Assembly: GCF_030268225.1 (NCBI RefSeq)
Contig: NZ_BSQG01000005.1
Location: 1-64,000, forward strand
Direction of reading: 5' to 3'
Source: Nocardiopsis ansamitocini
GTDB taxonomy: Bacteria; Actinomycetota; Actinomycetes; Streptosporangiales; Streptosporangiaceae
Length of the DNA stretch: 64,000 nt
Within the stretch, counting starts at the first letter, position 1, and each line of letters begins with the position of its first letter. Position numbers and translations under genes: made by a program. Positions 8,553 through 17,526 of this stretch are shown here, in pieces. A model generated the notes under the pieces. It did no database searches, was not told the origin of the DNA, and saw only the letters and a program-made list of their open reading frames with translations.

Positions 8553-9734
8553 TCAGATGTAGAGGGTGTTGGGCTCCAGGCCGCAGAGCACACGGCCGTA
8601 GAGCTCCATGTTGGTGTTGGGGTGCATGATGGCGTGCAGGTTCAGGGTCTGCACGTCACGCTCGATGCGCTGGATGGGAACCGAGCTGTAGATCGAGGAG
8701 CCCCCGCTGGCGGTGTTGAGGATGTCGACGGCCTCCTTCGCGCGCTGGCAGGCCGCGCCCAGGTCGAGCCGGATCCGGGCCCGCTCCTCGATCGTCCACT
8801 CCTCCCCCGCCCCGGTTTTGGCGTCCACGAGCGACGCCGCCCGGCGCGCGTGGAACTCCGCCTCGTCGATCTTGACGGTGGCTTCGGCGACCTGCAGGTG
8901 CGTGATGGGCGCCTCGCTCTGCTTCTCGTAGGAGGTGTAGGTGATCTTGCGCTCCGGGAGCCGTTCGAAGAAGGCGTCCTTCGCCGCTTTGGCCAGCCCC
9001 AGCACGGTGGCGCCGACCGTCGTGCACGCGATCGGCAGGAACGGCGAGGAGAAGACCTGGGATTCGGCGTTGGCCGGGGAGAGGCTCTGCCCCTGGAGCA
9101 CCGGTCCCATCGACAGGACGCGCTGTTCGGGGACGAAGACGTCCTTGGCGATCGTGGTCACGCTTCCCGAACCCCGCAGACCGGAGGTGTACCAGTCGTC
9201 GACGATCTCCAGGTCGCTGACGGGAAGCGCGACCATGACGGGTTCGTATCCGCCGTCGGGGGTGGCACGGACGGCGGCGTTGGTGTTCCAGTGGCTCTGT
9301 TGGGCGCCGGTGTTGAAGGACCACTTGCCGTTGAGTACGACGCCCCCGTCGGTGGGGACCGCGACGGCGCTGGGACTGAGGATCCCGCAGATGCGCACGT
9401 CCGGGGTCGAGAAGACCTCGTCCTGCACCTCGTCGGGGAACATGGCGATCGCCCAGGTACTGATTGCCCAGACCCCGGCTGTCCACGAGGTCGAGCCGTC
9501 TCCTCTCGCGAGTTCCGCGAGGACTTCGACGACCGTGCCGGCATCGGACTCGTACCCCCCGTAACGCTTGGGCACGCGCATCTTCAGCAGTCCCTGCTCG
9601 GTGAGCGCGTTGATGACCTCCTCGGAAAGGCGCCTGTTGTCCTCCGACCAATTCGCGTGCTTGCTCAGCAACGGCACCAGTTCTGTGGCGCGGCGGAGGA
9701 GTTCGCCCCGCGACGGCGCTTCGGTGCTCTCCAT
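8553..9734 (-). CDS. Class D (acyl-CoA-dehydrogenase-fold) flavin-dependent monooxygenase
   Basis: This 393-residue protein has the acyl-CoA dehydrogenase fold but resembles two-component hydroxylases of the HsaA type: an N-terminal helical domain (RVPKRYGGYESDAGTVVEVL), a beta domain with GKWSFNTGAQQSHW near 150-165, and a C-terminal helical bundle. Such enzymes use reduced flavin supplied by a separate reductase to hydroxylate a bound or free substrate; the reductase at 48029-48598 is the obvious partner. The start ATG has AGGAGG five bases upstream. It is divergent from the P450 at 10061. The substrate is unknown; the warhead or a peripheral group are both possible. Confidence 0.82.
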   Translation of the reverse strand: MESTEAPSRGELLRRATELVPLLSKHANWSEDNRRLSEEVINALTEQGLLKMRVPKRYGGYESDAGTVVEVLAELARGDGSTSWTAGVWAISTWAIAMFPDEVQDEVFSTPDVRICGILSPSAVAVPTDGGVVLNGKWSFNTGAQQSHWNTNAAVRATPDGGYEPVMVALPVSDLEIVDDWYTSGLRGSGSVTTIAKDVFVPEQRVLSMGPVLQGQSLSPANAESQVFSSPFLPIACTTVGATVLGLAKAAKDAFFERLPERKITYTSYEKQSEAPITHLQVAEATVKIDEAEFHARRAASLVDAKTGAGEEWTIEERARIRLDLGAACQRAKEAVDILNTASGGSSIYSSVPIQRIERDVQTLNLHAIMHPNTNMELYGRVLCGLEPNTLYI

Positions 9735-10060
9735 GTAATCCTCCTGGGAAACGAGCCTCGGGAAGCTCCCCGGCCCCATCACATGACCCTGACACGGCTT
9801 CCCGAGGCAACTCATCTTCCTAATTGCGAAATCGCATCCGGCGGACTTAAACGGGGCGCTGACGGAAGAAAAGAATGAGGCAATCGCGAAGAAGGGAACC
9901 CCGTCGTTCGGGGGGTACGATCGGCGAAAACAGCGCCTTCTTTCCACGTCCCTCCTGTCGAATCCGTTCTTCGAGGACTTTTCGACCCTCCGGGGAAATC
10001 CGGGTGTTTCGCAGGAGCAAACCGGAGGCCGGTACCGGCCGCCACCATTCGGAGGTTGTT
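9735..10060. promoter_or_regulatory. Divergent promoter region between flavin monooxygenase and P450
   Basis: This 326-base gap separates two divergent genes. It contains the dyad TGCGA-AA-TCGCA at 9825-9836, a plausible operator half-site pair, inside a less GC-rich stretch. The 3' end carries GGAGG (10051-10055) for the TTG start of the P450. Regulator identity is unknown. Confidence 0.5.
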
Positions 10061-11299
10061 TTGACGACGCGCTGCCCGATCGCCATCGATCGCACCGGAA
10101 GGGACATCCACGCCGAGGGGGCGCGAATCCGCGCCCAGGGGCCGGTGGCCGCCGTGGAACTTCCCGGCGGGGTACGGGCCTGGTCGGTGACCGGCCACCG
10201 GGCCGTCCGCCAGGCTCTGGGCGACAGACGGTTGTCCAAAGACCCGCGCAAGCACTGGACGGCTTTCACCAACGGCGAGATCGGCGAGGAGTTCCCGCTG
10301 ATCGGCTGGGTCCTGATGGACAATCTGACGACCGCCTACGGGGAGGACCACACGCGGTTGCGCGGACTGACCTCCAAGGCCTTCACCCCGCGCCGCGTCG
10401 AGACCATCAGGTCCGATGTGGAGAAGGCGACGGCCGAACTGCTGGACGGGTTGGCGGAGATCGCGCCGGGCCAGGTCGTGGACATCAAATCGGCGTTCGC
10501 CCGTCCCCTTCCCGCCCAGGTCATCTGCGACCTGTTCGGGGTGCCGGCCGAGTCGCGGGCCACCGTGCTGCGCGGTGGCGAGGCGAACATCGACACCACC
10601 CTCACCCCGGAGGAGGCCGCCGCCAACGTCGAGCAGTGGCATCAGGAGATGCACGAGTTCGTCGAGGCCAAGCGACTGTCCCCCGGTGACGACCTGACCA
10701 GCGACCTCATCGAGGCCCAGGAGGGCGGTTCCCGCCTGAACGACTCCGAGATGGTCGGAACGCTGCACCTGTTGCTGGCGACGGGCACCGAACCGGTCAT
10801 GAACCTGGTGGCCAACGCCGTCCTCGCCCTGCTGACCCGCCCCGACCAGCGCGCAATGGTCAAGGACGGACGCCTCACCTGGCGCGAGGTGATCGAGGAG
10901 ACGCTGCGCGTCGAGGCACCGGTGGCCCACCTGCCGTTCCGCTTCGCCGTGGAGGACGTCGAGATCGAGGGGGTGACGATCCCCAAGGGCGAACCCGTCC
11001 TCATCGGCTTCGCCGCCGCGGGCCGCGACCCCGAACTGCACGGCGACACCGCCGACAGTTTCGACGCGACCCGCACCGACAAGCGACACCTCTCCTTCGG
11101 GCACGGGCCCCATCACTGCATCGGTATGTCTTTGGCCTGGTTGGAGGCCGAGACCGCGCTCTCGGCCCTGTTCGAACGCTTCCCCGAGATAACGCTGGCC
11201 GTCCCCGCCGAAGAGATCGAACCGCAGGGAACGTTCATCATGAACGGGGTCGACTCCCTGCCGGTGCGGCTCACCCCGGCGGGCGCGGTCGGGTCCTGA
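10061..11299 (+). CDS. Cytochrome P450 (bacterial soluble class)
   Basis: A 412-residue P450. Visible are the I-helix region [13 protein letters not shown], the ExxR motif in EETLRVEAP, and the heme loop [10 protein letters not shown] with the thiolate cysteine at 353. The I-helix lacks the classic AGxxT sequence, having ATGTEP, which may alter oxygen activation. I chose TTG 10061 because GGAGG lies five bases before it and it gives a normal length; the frame opens further upstream at 9875 but without support. It is followed after 64 bases by the zinc alcohol dehydrogenase, probably in one transcript. Its substrate cannot be told from sequence; sugar or core tailoring is possible. Confidence 0.93.
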   Translation: MTTRCPIAIDRTGRDIHAEGARIRAQGPVAAVELPGGVRAWSVTGHRAVRQALGDRRLSKDPRKHWTAFTNGEIGEEFPLIGWVLMDNLTTAYGEDHTRLRGLTSKAFTPRRVETIRSDVEKATAELLDGLAEIAPGQVVDIKSAFARPLPAQVICDLFGVPAESRATVLRGGEANIDTTLTPEEAAANVEQWHQEMHEFVEAKRLSPGDDLTSDLIEAQEGGSRLNDSEMVGTLHLLLATGTEPVMNLVANAVLALLTRPDQRAMVKDGRLTWREVIEETLRVEAPVAHLPFRFAVEDVEIEGVTIPKGEPVLIGFAAAGRDPELHGDTADSFDATRTDKRHLSFGHGPHHCIGMSLAWLEAETALSALFERFPEITLAVPAEEIEPQGTFIMNGVDSLPVRLTPAGAVGS

Positions 11300-11363
11300 G
11301 GCGCCGCCGCCCCGTGCGGGACACGGCCCCGCACCTCACCCAACGCGCGAAAGGTGGACAGTC

Positions 11364-12380
11364 ATGAAGGCAGCAGTCGTCCCCGGTGTCAACGCCCCCT
11401 GGGGCATCAGCGAGGTGCCCACCCCCTCCCCGGGCCCTGGGGAGGTGCTGATCAGGGTGCGCGCCTGCGGGGTGTGCGCCAACGACGTCTGGTTGACCCG
11501 CGGTGTCTTCGACTTTCCCAGTGCCACACCGTCGATCACCGGGCACGAACCGGTGGGGGAGGTCGTCGCACTGGGCGCGGGGGTCGACTCCCGTTCGATC
11601 GGTGACCGCGTCGGCACGACGTGGGTGCAGGGCACCTGCGAACGGTGCGACTACTGTCTGCGTCGTCTTCCGGTTGGCGGGCAGGCCGCGATGAACTGCG
11701 CCGCACCGGTGCTGACCGGGATCACCGTCCCCGGCGGACACGCCGAATACATGACGGTCCCGGCCGAGGCGACCGTCCGCATCCCCGACGGGGTCCCCTA
11801 CGAACTCGCGGCCCCCATGATGTGCGCGGGGTACACCGCGTGGAGTGCGCTTCGGGTGGGGGCGCCCACGCCGAGCGACCGGGTCGCCGTCCTGGGGATC
11901 GGTGGCCTCGGACACCTGGCCGTGCAGTTCTCCGACGCGTGCGGCTTCGAGACCATCGCCGTCACCGGCTCACCGGACAAGCACGACCTGGCGCGCCAGC
12001 TCGGCGCCTCCATGGTGGTGGGCAACGGCGAGGAGCTCCGTGCGGCCGGTGGCGCGGACGTCATCCTCGCGACCGGCAAGTCGCACCGGGCCGCGGCCGA
12101 CGCCATGCGGGGGTTGCGGGTGAACGGCCGCATGGTGCTCGCCGGTCTCGACCCTTCGGAGGCGTTCACCATCCCCCCGGATGTGCCGTTCTTCGCCCAG
12201 GGGCAACGCGTGCTCGGTGCCACGCACGAGGGCCTCGACCATCTCGTCGAAGCCCTCGACTTCGTGGAGTCCGGCAAGGTCACCCCCGTGGTGGAGGTCT
12301 TCGCCATGGACCAGGTGGCCGACGCCGTGGAGAGGGTCGCAAAGGGCGAGGTGCGTTTTCGCGCCGTGGTCACCTACTGA
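11364..12380 (+). CDS. Zinc-dependent alcohol dehydrogenase (MDR family)
   Basis: A 338-residue medium-chain dehydrogenase/reductase. Catalytic zinc ligands are seen in ACGVCANDVW and TGHEPVGEV; the structural zinc region has CERCDYC, with a later NCAAP. The nucleotide-binding glycine motif is GIGGLGHLAVQ. It oxidises an alcohol or reduces a carbonyl with NAD(P). It follows the P450 on the same strand, so it may act on the P450 product. It ends 61 bases from the opposing DUF899 gene, with a hairpin between. Substrate unknown. Confidence 0.92.
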   Translation: MKAAVVPGVNAPWGISEVPTPSPGPGEVLIRVRACGVCANDVWLTRGVFDFPSATPSITGHEPVGEVVALGAGVDSRSIGDRVGTTWVQGTCERCDYCLRRLPVGGQAAMNCAAPVLTGITVPGGHAEYMTVPAEATVRIPDGVPYELAAPMMCAGYTAWSALRVGAPTPSDRVAVLGIGGLGHLAVQFSDACGFETIAVTGSPDKHDLARQLGASMVVGNGEELRAAGGADVILATGKSHRAAADAMRGLRVNGRMVLAGLDPSEAFTIPPDVPFFAQGQRVLGATHEGLDHLVEALDFVESGKVTPVVEVFAMDQVADAVERVAKGEVRFRAVVTY

Positions 12381-12397
12381 AACCGGCCCCCGCGAAC

Positions 12398-12436
12398 CGT
12401 CGCGCCCACCGCTACCGGGTAGCGGTGGGCGCGACG
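12398..12436. terminator. Bidirectional hairpin terminator between convergent genes
   Basis: CGTCGCGCCCACCGCTA (12398-12414) pairs perfectly with 12420-12436 across a five-base CCGGG loop. CTTTAT follows on the plus strand. It fills the 61-base gap between the alcohol dehydrogenase (+) and the DUF899 gene (-), so it can serve both. Confidence 0.85.
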
Positions 12437-12441
12437 CTTTA

Positions 12442-13113
12442 TCAGGTCTGTCGGCCCAGCGGAGTGAGGTCGAGGTAGTTGAGGGTGAACAACAGGTTGT
12501 CCAGTCCCCGTGAATACGTCGAATAGGTGTGGAAGACGGTGTCGTCCTCCCGGAGGAAGACGCTGACGCCCGGGAGTTCGTCGCCCCAGACGTCCCACGC
12601 GCCGACCGCCTTCTCGTGCTCGGCCCTGGTCCGGAAGTTGATGAGCAGGGGCGCGACGGATTCGTCGAGCGTCACGTGGAAGTCGTAGTTGAAATCGCTT
12701 CCGAGGGAGGAGTAGTACGGCAGCTCCCACCCCATGCGGCGCCGGTAGGAGTCGACGCGGTCGTAGGGGCCCCGGGAGACCAGGGCCAGGGTGGTGTCGC
12801 GCTCCCACAGGTGGGAGGCATCACCCAGGTCGTTGACGTGGAAGGTGCAGCTGGGGCAGGCACCGTCCCGGTCCGGGATCCACATCAGGTGGTGGACGAT
12901 CAACTGTCGCCGCCCCTCGAAGAGGTCGAGGAGTCCCGCCGCCCCGTTCGGCCCCTCGAAGACGTAGTCCTTGTCGATCCTGACCATCGGCAGTTCTCGG
13001 CGGCGGGCGCTCAGGGCGTCCCTGGCCTCGGTGAGTTCCTTCTCGGCTGCGAGCAGCTCCTTTCGGCTGCTGAGCCACTCCTCCCGCGAAACGACCTTCG
13101 GACGTGCGGTCAT
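12442..13113 (-). CDS. DUF899 thioredoxin-like-fold protein
   Basis: A 223-residue protein of the DUF899 family, with the typical N-terminus (SREEWLSSRKELLAAEKELT), a thioredoxin-like core, the conserved phrase HHLMWIPDRDGACPSCTF with a CPSC pair, and RGPYDRVDSYRRRMGW. The family has no settled biochemical role. The CxxC pair suggests thiol or metal chemistry, which could matter for surviving a thiol-activated product, but this is inference. ATG 13113 has a GAGAGGGGA site upstream. It sits 26 bases after the MFS exporter gene, so they are probably co-transcribed. Confidence 0.85.
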   Translation of the reverse strand: MTARPKVVSREEWLSSRKELLAAEKELTEARDALSARRRELPMVRIDKDYVFEGPNGAAGLLDLFEGRRQLIVHHLMWIPDRDGACPSCTFHVNDLGDASHLWERDTTLALVSRGPYDRVDSYRRRMGWELPYYSSLGSDFNYDFHVTLDESVAPLLINFRTRAEHEKAVGAWDVWGDELPGVSVFLREDDTVFHTYSTYSRGLDNLLFTLNYLDLTPLGRQT

Positions 13114-13139
13114 CGTGCTGTCCCCTCTCCCTTGGTTGG

Positions 13140-14759
13140 TCACGGCTGCGGCGTCGTGGAGTCGACGTCCTGTTCGAGCCGGTGCGTGTCGTCATGGCGG
13201 TCCTCCCCGGCCGGCTGCGGCGCGGGGGCGCCCGGCGGGGTGACCTTGCGCAGCGCCACGAGTGCGAGAACGGCGAGCACGACGGCCAGGACCCCGCTCA
13301 CGGCAGCGGAGGTGTTGAGGCCGCTCGTGAAGGCTTCCCGCGCGGCGTCGGACAACTGGCCGCCGAGCGGCCCGGACAGCTCGCCGGCCGTGGCCACGGC
13401 ACCGGCGATGCTCTCGCGTGCGGCGTCGGCGTCACCGGCGGAGACCCCCGCCGGCACCCCCTCCACCATTTGGCTCCGGTAGACGGCCGCGCCGACGCTG
13501 CCGAACACCGCCACCCCCAGGGCGATCCCGAAGTCCCCGCTGGTCTGGGACAGGGACGCCGCCGCTCCCGCCTTCGCGGGCGGAGCCGCACCGACGACCA
13601 GGTCGGTGATCAGCGCACCGACCAGCCCGATGCCGAAGAAGACGAGGGAGGCGCCGGTGATCAGCAGGGGGAGGCCGCCGGTGCTGGGCACCAGGGCGAG
13701 CAGCACGTAGCCGACCGTGGCCAACGCCATTCCGCCCGCGATGACGAAAGCCCTGGGGATCCGCTGCGCGAACGCCGGTGCCAGCAGCGAGCCGGCGACC
13801 ATGGCGAGGGACGACGGGACCAGCCACATCCCCGCCCACAACGGGGACAGTCCCTCCACCATCTGCAGGTACTGCGTCACCAGGAGCATGTTGCCGCCCT
13901 GCGTCGCCACGCTGATCATCAGGATCACGAGGGCGGCGCTGAACGCGAGGCTGGCGAAAAGGCGCAGGTCGATCAGCGGACTGGTCAGCCTGCGCTGCCG
14001 CCGCACGAACAGCACACCGACGAGCAGACCCACGAGGGCCGCGGCAAGGGACACCGGTGACGGTCCGCTCTGAGCGGTCTCCTTCATCGCATAGATCAAC
14101 AGCAGGACGGTGCCCAGTGAGAGCACGACACTGATCAGGTCCAGGGACCCGGCGTCCTTGTCGCGGTACTCGGGCAGCAGGATCGGGGCGGCCACCAGGA
14201 GCAGCGCCATGACGGGCACACCGAGCAGGAAGACCGATCCCCACCAGAAGGCTTCGAGGAGTGCCCCTCCGATGACCGGGCCGATCGCGGCGCCCCCCAT
14301 GAAACAGCTCATCCACACGGAGATGGCCACGGTCCGCTGCTTGGAGTCGCGGAACATGTTGCTGATCAGGGCGAGCGTCGAGGGCATCAGGGTGGCTCCG
14401 GCCACCCCCATCAGCGCCCTGGACACGATCAGCATCTCGGCGTTGACCGAATAGGCGGCCAGGACCGAGACCGCGCCGAACGCGGCCCCGCCGATCAGCA
14501 CCAGCCTGCGCCGTCCGATCCGGTCTCCCAGGGTGCCCATCGTGACCAGGAAGCCGGCCATCATGAAGCCGTAGATATCGCTGATCCACAACTGTTGGAG
14601 GCTGCTGGCACCGATGTCCGCGCTCAAGTGCGGCAACGCCAGGTAGATCACGCTGAGGTCCAGGGCGAGCAGCAGCGTGGGCAGGGCCAGCACCGCCAAC
14701 CCGATCCACTCTTTGCGGCCGGCCCTGGGGGGCGGTTCGGTCGCGGCGTGCTTGTCCAT
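13140..14759 (-). CDS. MFS drug exporter, DHA2 (EmrB/QacA) 14-TM family
   Basis: A 539-residue integral membrane transporter with about 14 hydrophobic helices. Motif A appears as GDRIGRRRLVLIGG, and LDLSVIYLALPHL in helix 1 is the DHA2 signature (motif D1 region). A large outer loop lies near 415-470 and a charged cytoplasmic tail ends the protein. Proton-driven antiporters of this family are common exporters in antibiotic clusters, including enediyne ones, so export of the product and self-resistance are likely. ATG 14759 has AAGGA five bases upstream. Specificity is inferred from location. Confidence 0.92.
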   Translation of the reverse strand: MDKHAATEPPPRAGRKEWIGLAVLALPTLLLALDLSVIYLALPHLSADIGASSLQQLWISDIYGFMMAGFLVTMGTLGDRIGRRRLVLIGGAAFGAVSVLAAYSVNAEMLIVSRALMGVAGATLMPSTLALISNMFRDSKQRTVAISVWMSCFMGGAAIGPVIGGALLEAFWWGSVFLLGVPVMALLLVAAPILLPEYRDKDAGSLDLISVVLSLGTVLLLIYAMKETAQSGPSPVSLAAALVGLLVGVLFVRRQRRLTSPLIDLRLFASLAFSAALVILMISVATQGGNMLLVTQYLQMVEGLSPLWAGMWLVPSSLAMVAGSLLAPAFAQRIPRAFVIAGGMALATVGYVLLALVPSTGGLPLLITGASLVFFGIGLVGALITDLVVGAAPPAKAGAAASLSQTSGDFGIALGVAVFGSVGAAVYRSQMVEGVPAGVSAGDADAARESIAGAVATAGELSGPLGGQLSDAAREAFTSGLNTSAAVSGVLAVVLAVLALVALRKVTPPGAPAPQPAGEDRHDDTHRLEQDVDSTTPQP

Positions 14760-14898
14760 GCGGTTCCTTGTCTCGTCGTATGGCGGCCCCGTAACGGGCC
14801 CCCTACAGATACGTCGGAACCGGAACGGGGGTCTCTACATCCCGGCGAACACCGCCGGCGTTTTCTTCGCGCCGGGTGTCGGGGCACGTCCCGAGGGG

Positions 14899-15888
14899 TC
14901 ACACCCGGGGGGCGGTCCTCACGAGGGAGGCGACGGTGCGTTCAAGACCGTCGCGCAGGGAGACACGGGGGGACCACCCCGTCAGGGAACGAAACCGCGA
15001 AGGGTCCGCTGCCGCGCTGCGGTTGTCCCCAGGGACGACGTGGGCCGGCGGGGGGACGTCGGTCACGGGCACCGGTGGCGACCCCGTGCACTCCCCCACG
15101 ATCTTTGCAACGGTCTCGAAGGCGCCGCGAAGCGGGACCCCGCGCCCCGTACCGAGCAGCCAGTGCCCGCCGGCCAGCGCGTCCGCGTGCTCGACGGCTG
15201 CGGCGAAGGCGTCCGCGACGTCGTCCACGAAAAGGAAGTCGCGCCGCACCTCGCTGCCGTGCCACAGGGTGAGCGGCTCTCCCGTCAGTGCGCGTCGGGC
15301 CATGGTGGCCAGCACGCCCTTGTCCCCCGGAGGGATCGGGGCCGGCCCGAAGACGGTGGGCAGGCGCAGGGAGACGCCCCGGACGCGACCGTCTGCCGTA
15401 GCCGCTTTGAGGAGGCGTTCCGCCTGCTGTTTCTGACGGTCGTACCTGGTCTCCGGGTGGTCCGGCTCGGTTCCGTCGATGCGCTCCTTGGCCACCGGGC
15501 CGACCTGGGAGGTGGAGCCGGCGAAGACCACGACCGGTCGCGCACCGTCGGCACCGCGCCAGAAGTCGAGGGTCTCCCGCAGGACGCCGACGTTGATCCG
15601 CTCGCTCTCGGCGTCGGTGTCGAGGGCACGCCAGCCGCCGTCGTGGGCGACGAGGTGGATCACCACGTCCGACCCGTGGAGGACGTCGGCGAGGGCACCG
15701 GGTGCGGAAAGGTCCGCGGTGCGTGTCTCGATCTCGGCCGGTCCGGTGGGGACCGGTGCGACGGGCCGACGCGCGACGACCCGCAACCGGACGCGGCGTC
15801 GGGCCAGTACCGCGGTGATCGCGGAGCCGACCATGCCTGAGGCACCGAGCACGGTGATCAGCGGCAGGGTGTCCCCGGGGGCGCTCAT
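14899..15888 (-). CDS. NDP-deoxysugar 4-ketoreductase (extended SDR; EvaE-like)
   Basis: A 329-residue extended short-chain dehydrogenase: Rossmann motif GASGMVGSAI near residue 15, a YDRQK catalytic pair and a substrate-binding C-terminal half. It resembles ketoreductases that set the C-4 hydroxyl of TDP-deoxysugars at the last step. The ATG overlaps the stop of the upstream O-methyltransferase (ATGA, 15885-15888), so the genes are coupled. In the pathway it would act after 3-amination, C-methylation and 5-epimerisation. Stereochemistry at C-4 cannot be told from sequence. A longer in-frame start at 15972 would lie within the upstream gene and is not favoured. Confidence 0.87.
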   Translation of the reverse strand: MSAPGDTLPLITVLGASGMVGSAITAVLARRRVRLRVVARRPVAPVPTGPAEIETRTADLSAPGALADVLHGSDVVIHLVAHDGGWRALDTDAESERINVGVLRETLDFWRGADGARPVVVFAGSTSQVGPVAKERIDGTEPDHPETRYDRQKQQAERLLKAATADGRVRGVSLRLPTVFGPAPIPPGDKGVLATMARRALTGEPLTLWHGSEVRRDFLFVDDVADAFAAAVEHADALAGGHWLLGTGRGVPLRGAFETVAKIVGECTGSPPVPVTDVPPPAHVVPGDNRSAAADPSRFRSLTGWSPRVSLRDGLERTVASLVRTAPRV

Positions 15889-16802
15889 CGGCCGGGAAGG
15901 GTCTCGTTGCGGTAGAGCGCCTGCCAGTAGTAGCTCCATGGAACGGCACGGTCGTCGGCGAGGCAGCGCCACCCCGTACCCGGCCGGTAGGCGGCGGTGA
16001 ACGCGACCGACCGCGCCGCCACGGCCTGGCTGTCGTAGATGTCGATCACGTCGCGGAGCAGTCCCGTGCTCAGGGCGAGCTTGACCACGTCCTCACCCTG
16101 GGCATGCCCGTCCAGGCTCTTGTCCAGGTATTTGCCGACGGGGTTGTTGACGTAGAGGTGGTCGCAGTGGGCGTCGACGAGCGCGAGGTAGTTGCGCACC
16201 GTGGAGGCGTCCATCTCGGCGAACGAGTCGATGTTGAGGCACAGGTCGAACCGGGTATGGCTCAGGGCCTCCTCAACGGTGTCCACCGGCACGAAGACGA
16301 TCTTCTCGTACTGCCCGTCGTCGAGCACGCTGCGCAGGTACGCTCTGGCCAGCGCCAAGGAATTGTCCAGGTCGACGATGGTGTAGTCGGCTATGTCGTG
16401 GTTGGACATGATGGTGTGGCAGGTCCGGCCGTAGCCGGCCCCGATTTCGAGGACGCGCAGCCCGTCCATCCGCACGCGGCCGGCGATGAAGTCGAGTTCG
16501 AGGACCGCCTGGAGGTAGTCCATGCAGACCGTCTGGCCGTTGCACCTCACCGTGATGGGGTCGCCGACTTCGCGGTTGCGGACCCTGTCCAGGCGTTCCC
16601 GGTTCTCCGGGCTCAACCGCATGGCCAGGTCGTAGATCAGGCTCTTGAGGTAGCGGACCCCGTTGACGCTCGGGTCCCACAGCGCCAGCTTGAAGTTGAC
16701 GGCGCTGGACTTGAACCGCGCGAGGTCGGTCACGGCGCTGTCGGTCACGCGGGTCTCGTTGTTGAACTCCCAGAGGAGGCTGCGTCCGTACTTGTCGTTC
16801 AC
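15885..16802 (-). CDS. SAM-dependent putative sugar O-methyltransferase
   Basis: A 305-residue methyltransferase of the putative sugar O-methyltransferase type. The SAM-binding motif I is VLEIGAGYGRTCHTI, followed by YTIVDLDNSLALARAYL, and LCLNIDSFAEMD is a conserved downstream motif. I chose GTG 16802, preceded by AAGGACGGG; ATG 16865 would run 43 bases into the epimerase gene. Lying inside the deoxysugar operon, it most likely methylates a sugar hydroxyl, probably O-4 as in evernitrose and rubranitrose. Position of methylation is inference. Confidence 0.82.
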   Translation of the reverse strand: MNDKYGRSLLWEFNNETRVTDSAVTDLARFKSSAVNFKLALWDPSVNGVRYLKSLIYDLAMRLSPENRERLDRVRNREVGDPITVRCNGQTVCMDYLQAVLELDFIAGRVRMDGLRVLEIGAGYGRTCHTIMSNHDIADYTIVDLDNSLALARAYLRSVLDDGQYEKIVFVPVDTVEEALSHTRFDLCLNIDSFAEMDASTVRNYLALVDAHCDHLYVNNPVGKYLDKSLDGHAQGEDVVKLALSTGLLRDVIDIYDSQAVAARSVAFTAAYRPGTGWRCLADDRAVPWSYYWQALYRNETLPGR

Positions 16803-16822
16803 TGTGTCCCGTCCTTGCACCG

Positions 16823-17434
16823 TCAGCCCGCCCGTGGGGAGAGCCGCTGCTGTTCTGTACGGCATTTCGCGTACTGCGGAAGCAACCCGGCCGACAGGGC
16901 CTCGGCGAGGGTGGGCGCGACCGAGTCCCGTTGGGACAGAACCGGGTCGATGCCGTCGGGGATCGGAAGTCCGAGACCGGGGTCCACGGGCGCAAGCGCC
17001 AGTTCGTGCTGCGGCCGGTACTCGCCGGAAAGGATGTAGGCCATCAGGGTGTCGTCCTCCAGCGCGGCGAAGGCGTGCCCGACCCCCACCGGCAGGAAGA
17101 CCGCACGGTGGTCGCGCCGGTCGAGGACCACCGAATCCCAGAGGCCGAACGTGGGGGACCCGACCCGCAGATCCACCACCATGTCGAGTGCCCTGCCCTG
17201 GGGGCAGTGCACGTACTTCGCCGATCCCGGCGGGGTCGCGGTGTAGTGCACTCCGCGTACGACCCCCCGCCGGGAGACGCTGTAACTCGTCTGGGCGACG
17301 GGAAACAGGGGGTGTCCCAGTGCGGAGGCGAAGACCGATTCCTGGAACGGTGAGACGAAAAGGCCGCGGTCGTCGGGAAACTCATCGGGGGTGAACTCGA
17401 AAGCGCCCTCGACCCGCAGTTCTCGTACGCGCAT
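16823..17434 (-). CDS. dTDP-4-keto-6-deoxyhexose 3,5-epimerase-type protein (RmlC/EvaD-like)
   Basis: A 203-residue cupin epimerase. Typical phrases are FPDDRGLFVSPFQESVF, RGVVRGVHYTATPPGSAKYV with the catalytic histidine in GVHY, and FLPVGVGHAFAALEDDT. RmlC-type enzymes invert C-3 and C-5; in 3-amino-3-C-methyl sugars the EvaD type inverts only C-5, giving an L-sugar. I expect that role here because C-3 is quaternary after methylation. It lies between the C-methyltransferase and the O-methyltransferase on the same strand. Confidence 0.93.
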   Translation of the reverse strand: MRVRELRVEGAFEFTPDEFPDDRGLFVSPFQESVFASALGHPLFPVAQTSYSVSRRGVVRGVHYTATPPGSAKYVHCPQGRALDMVVDLRVGSPTFGLWDSVVLDRRDHRAVFLPVGVGHAFAALEDDTLMAYILSGEYRPQHELALAPVDPGLGLPIPDGIDPVLSQRDSVAPTLAEALSAGLLPQYAKCRTEQQRLSPRAG

Positions 17435-17526
17435 ACTCTTTCCCCGTCCTCACTCCATGCTCTCTTCGGCCGTGGACGACGCCGCACCGGTGCCGGAGAC
17501 GGGGTGCGGTGCCGTGGGGTTGCTGC

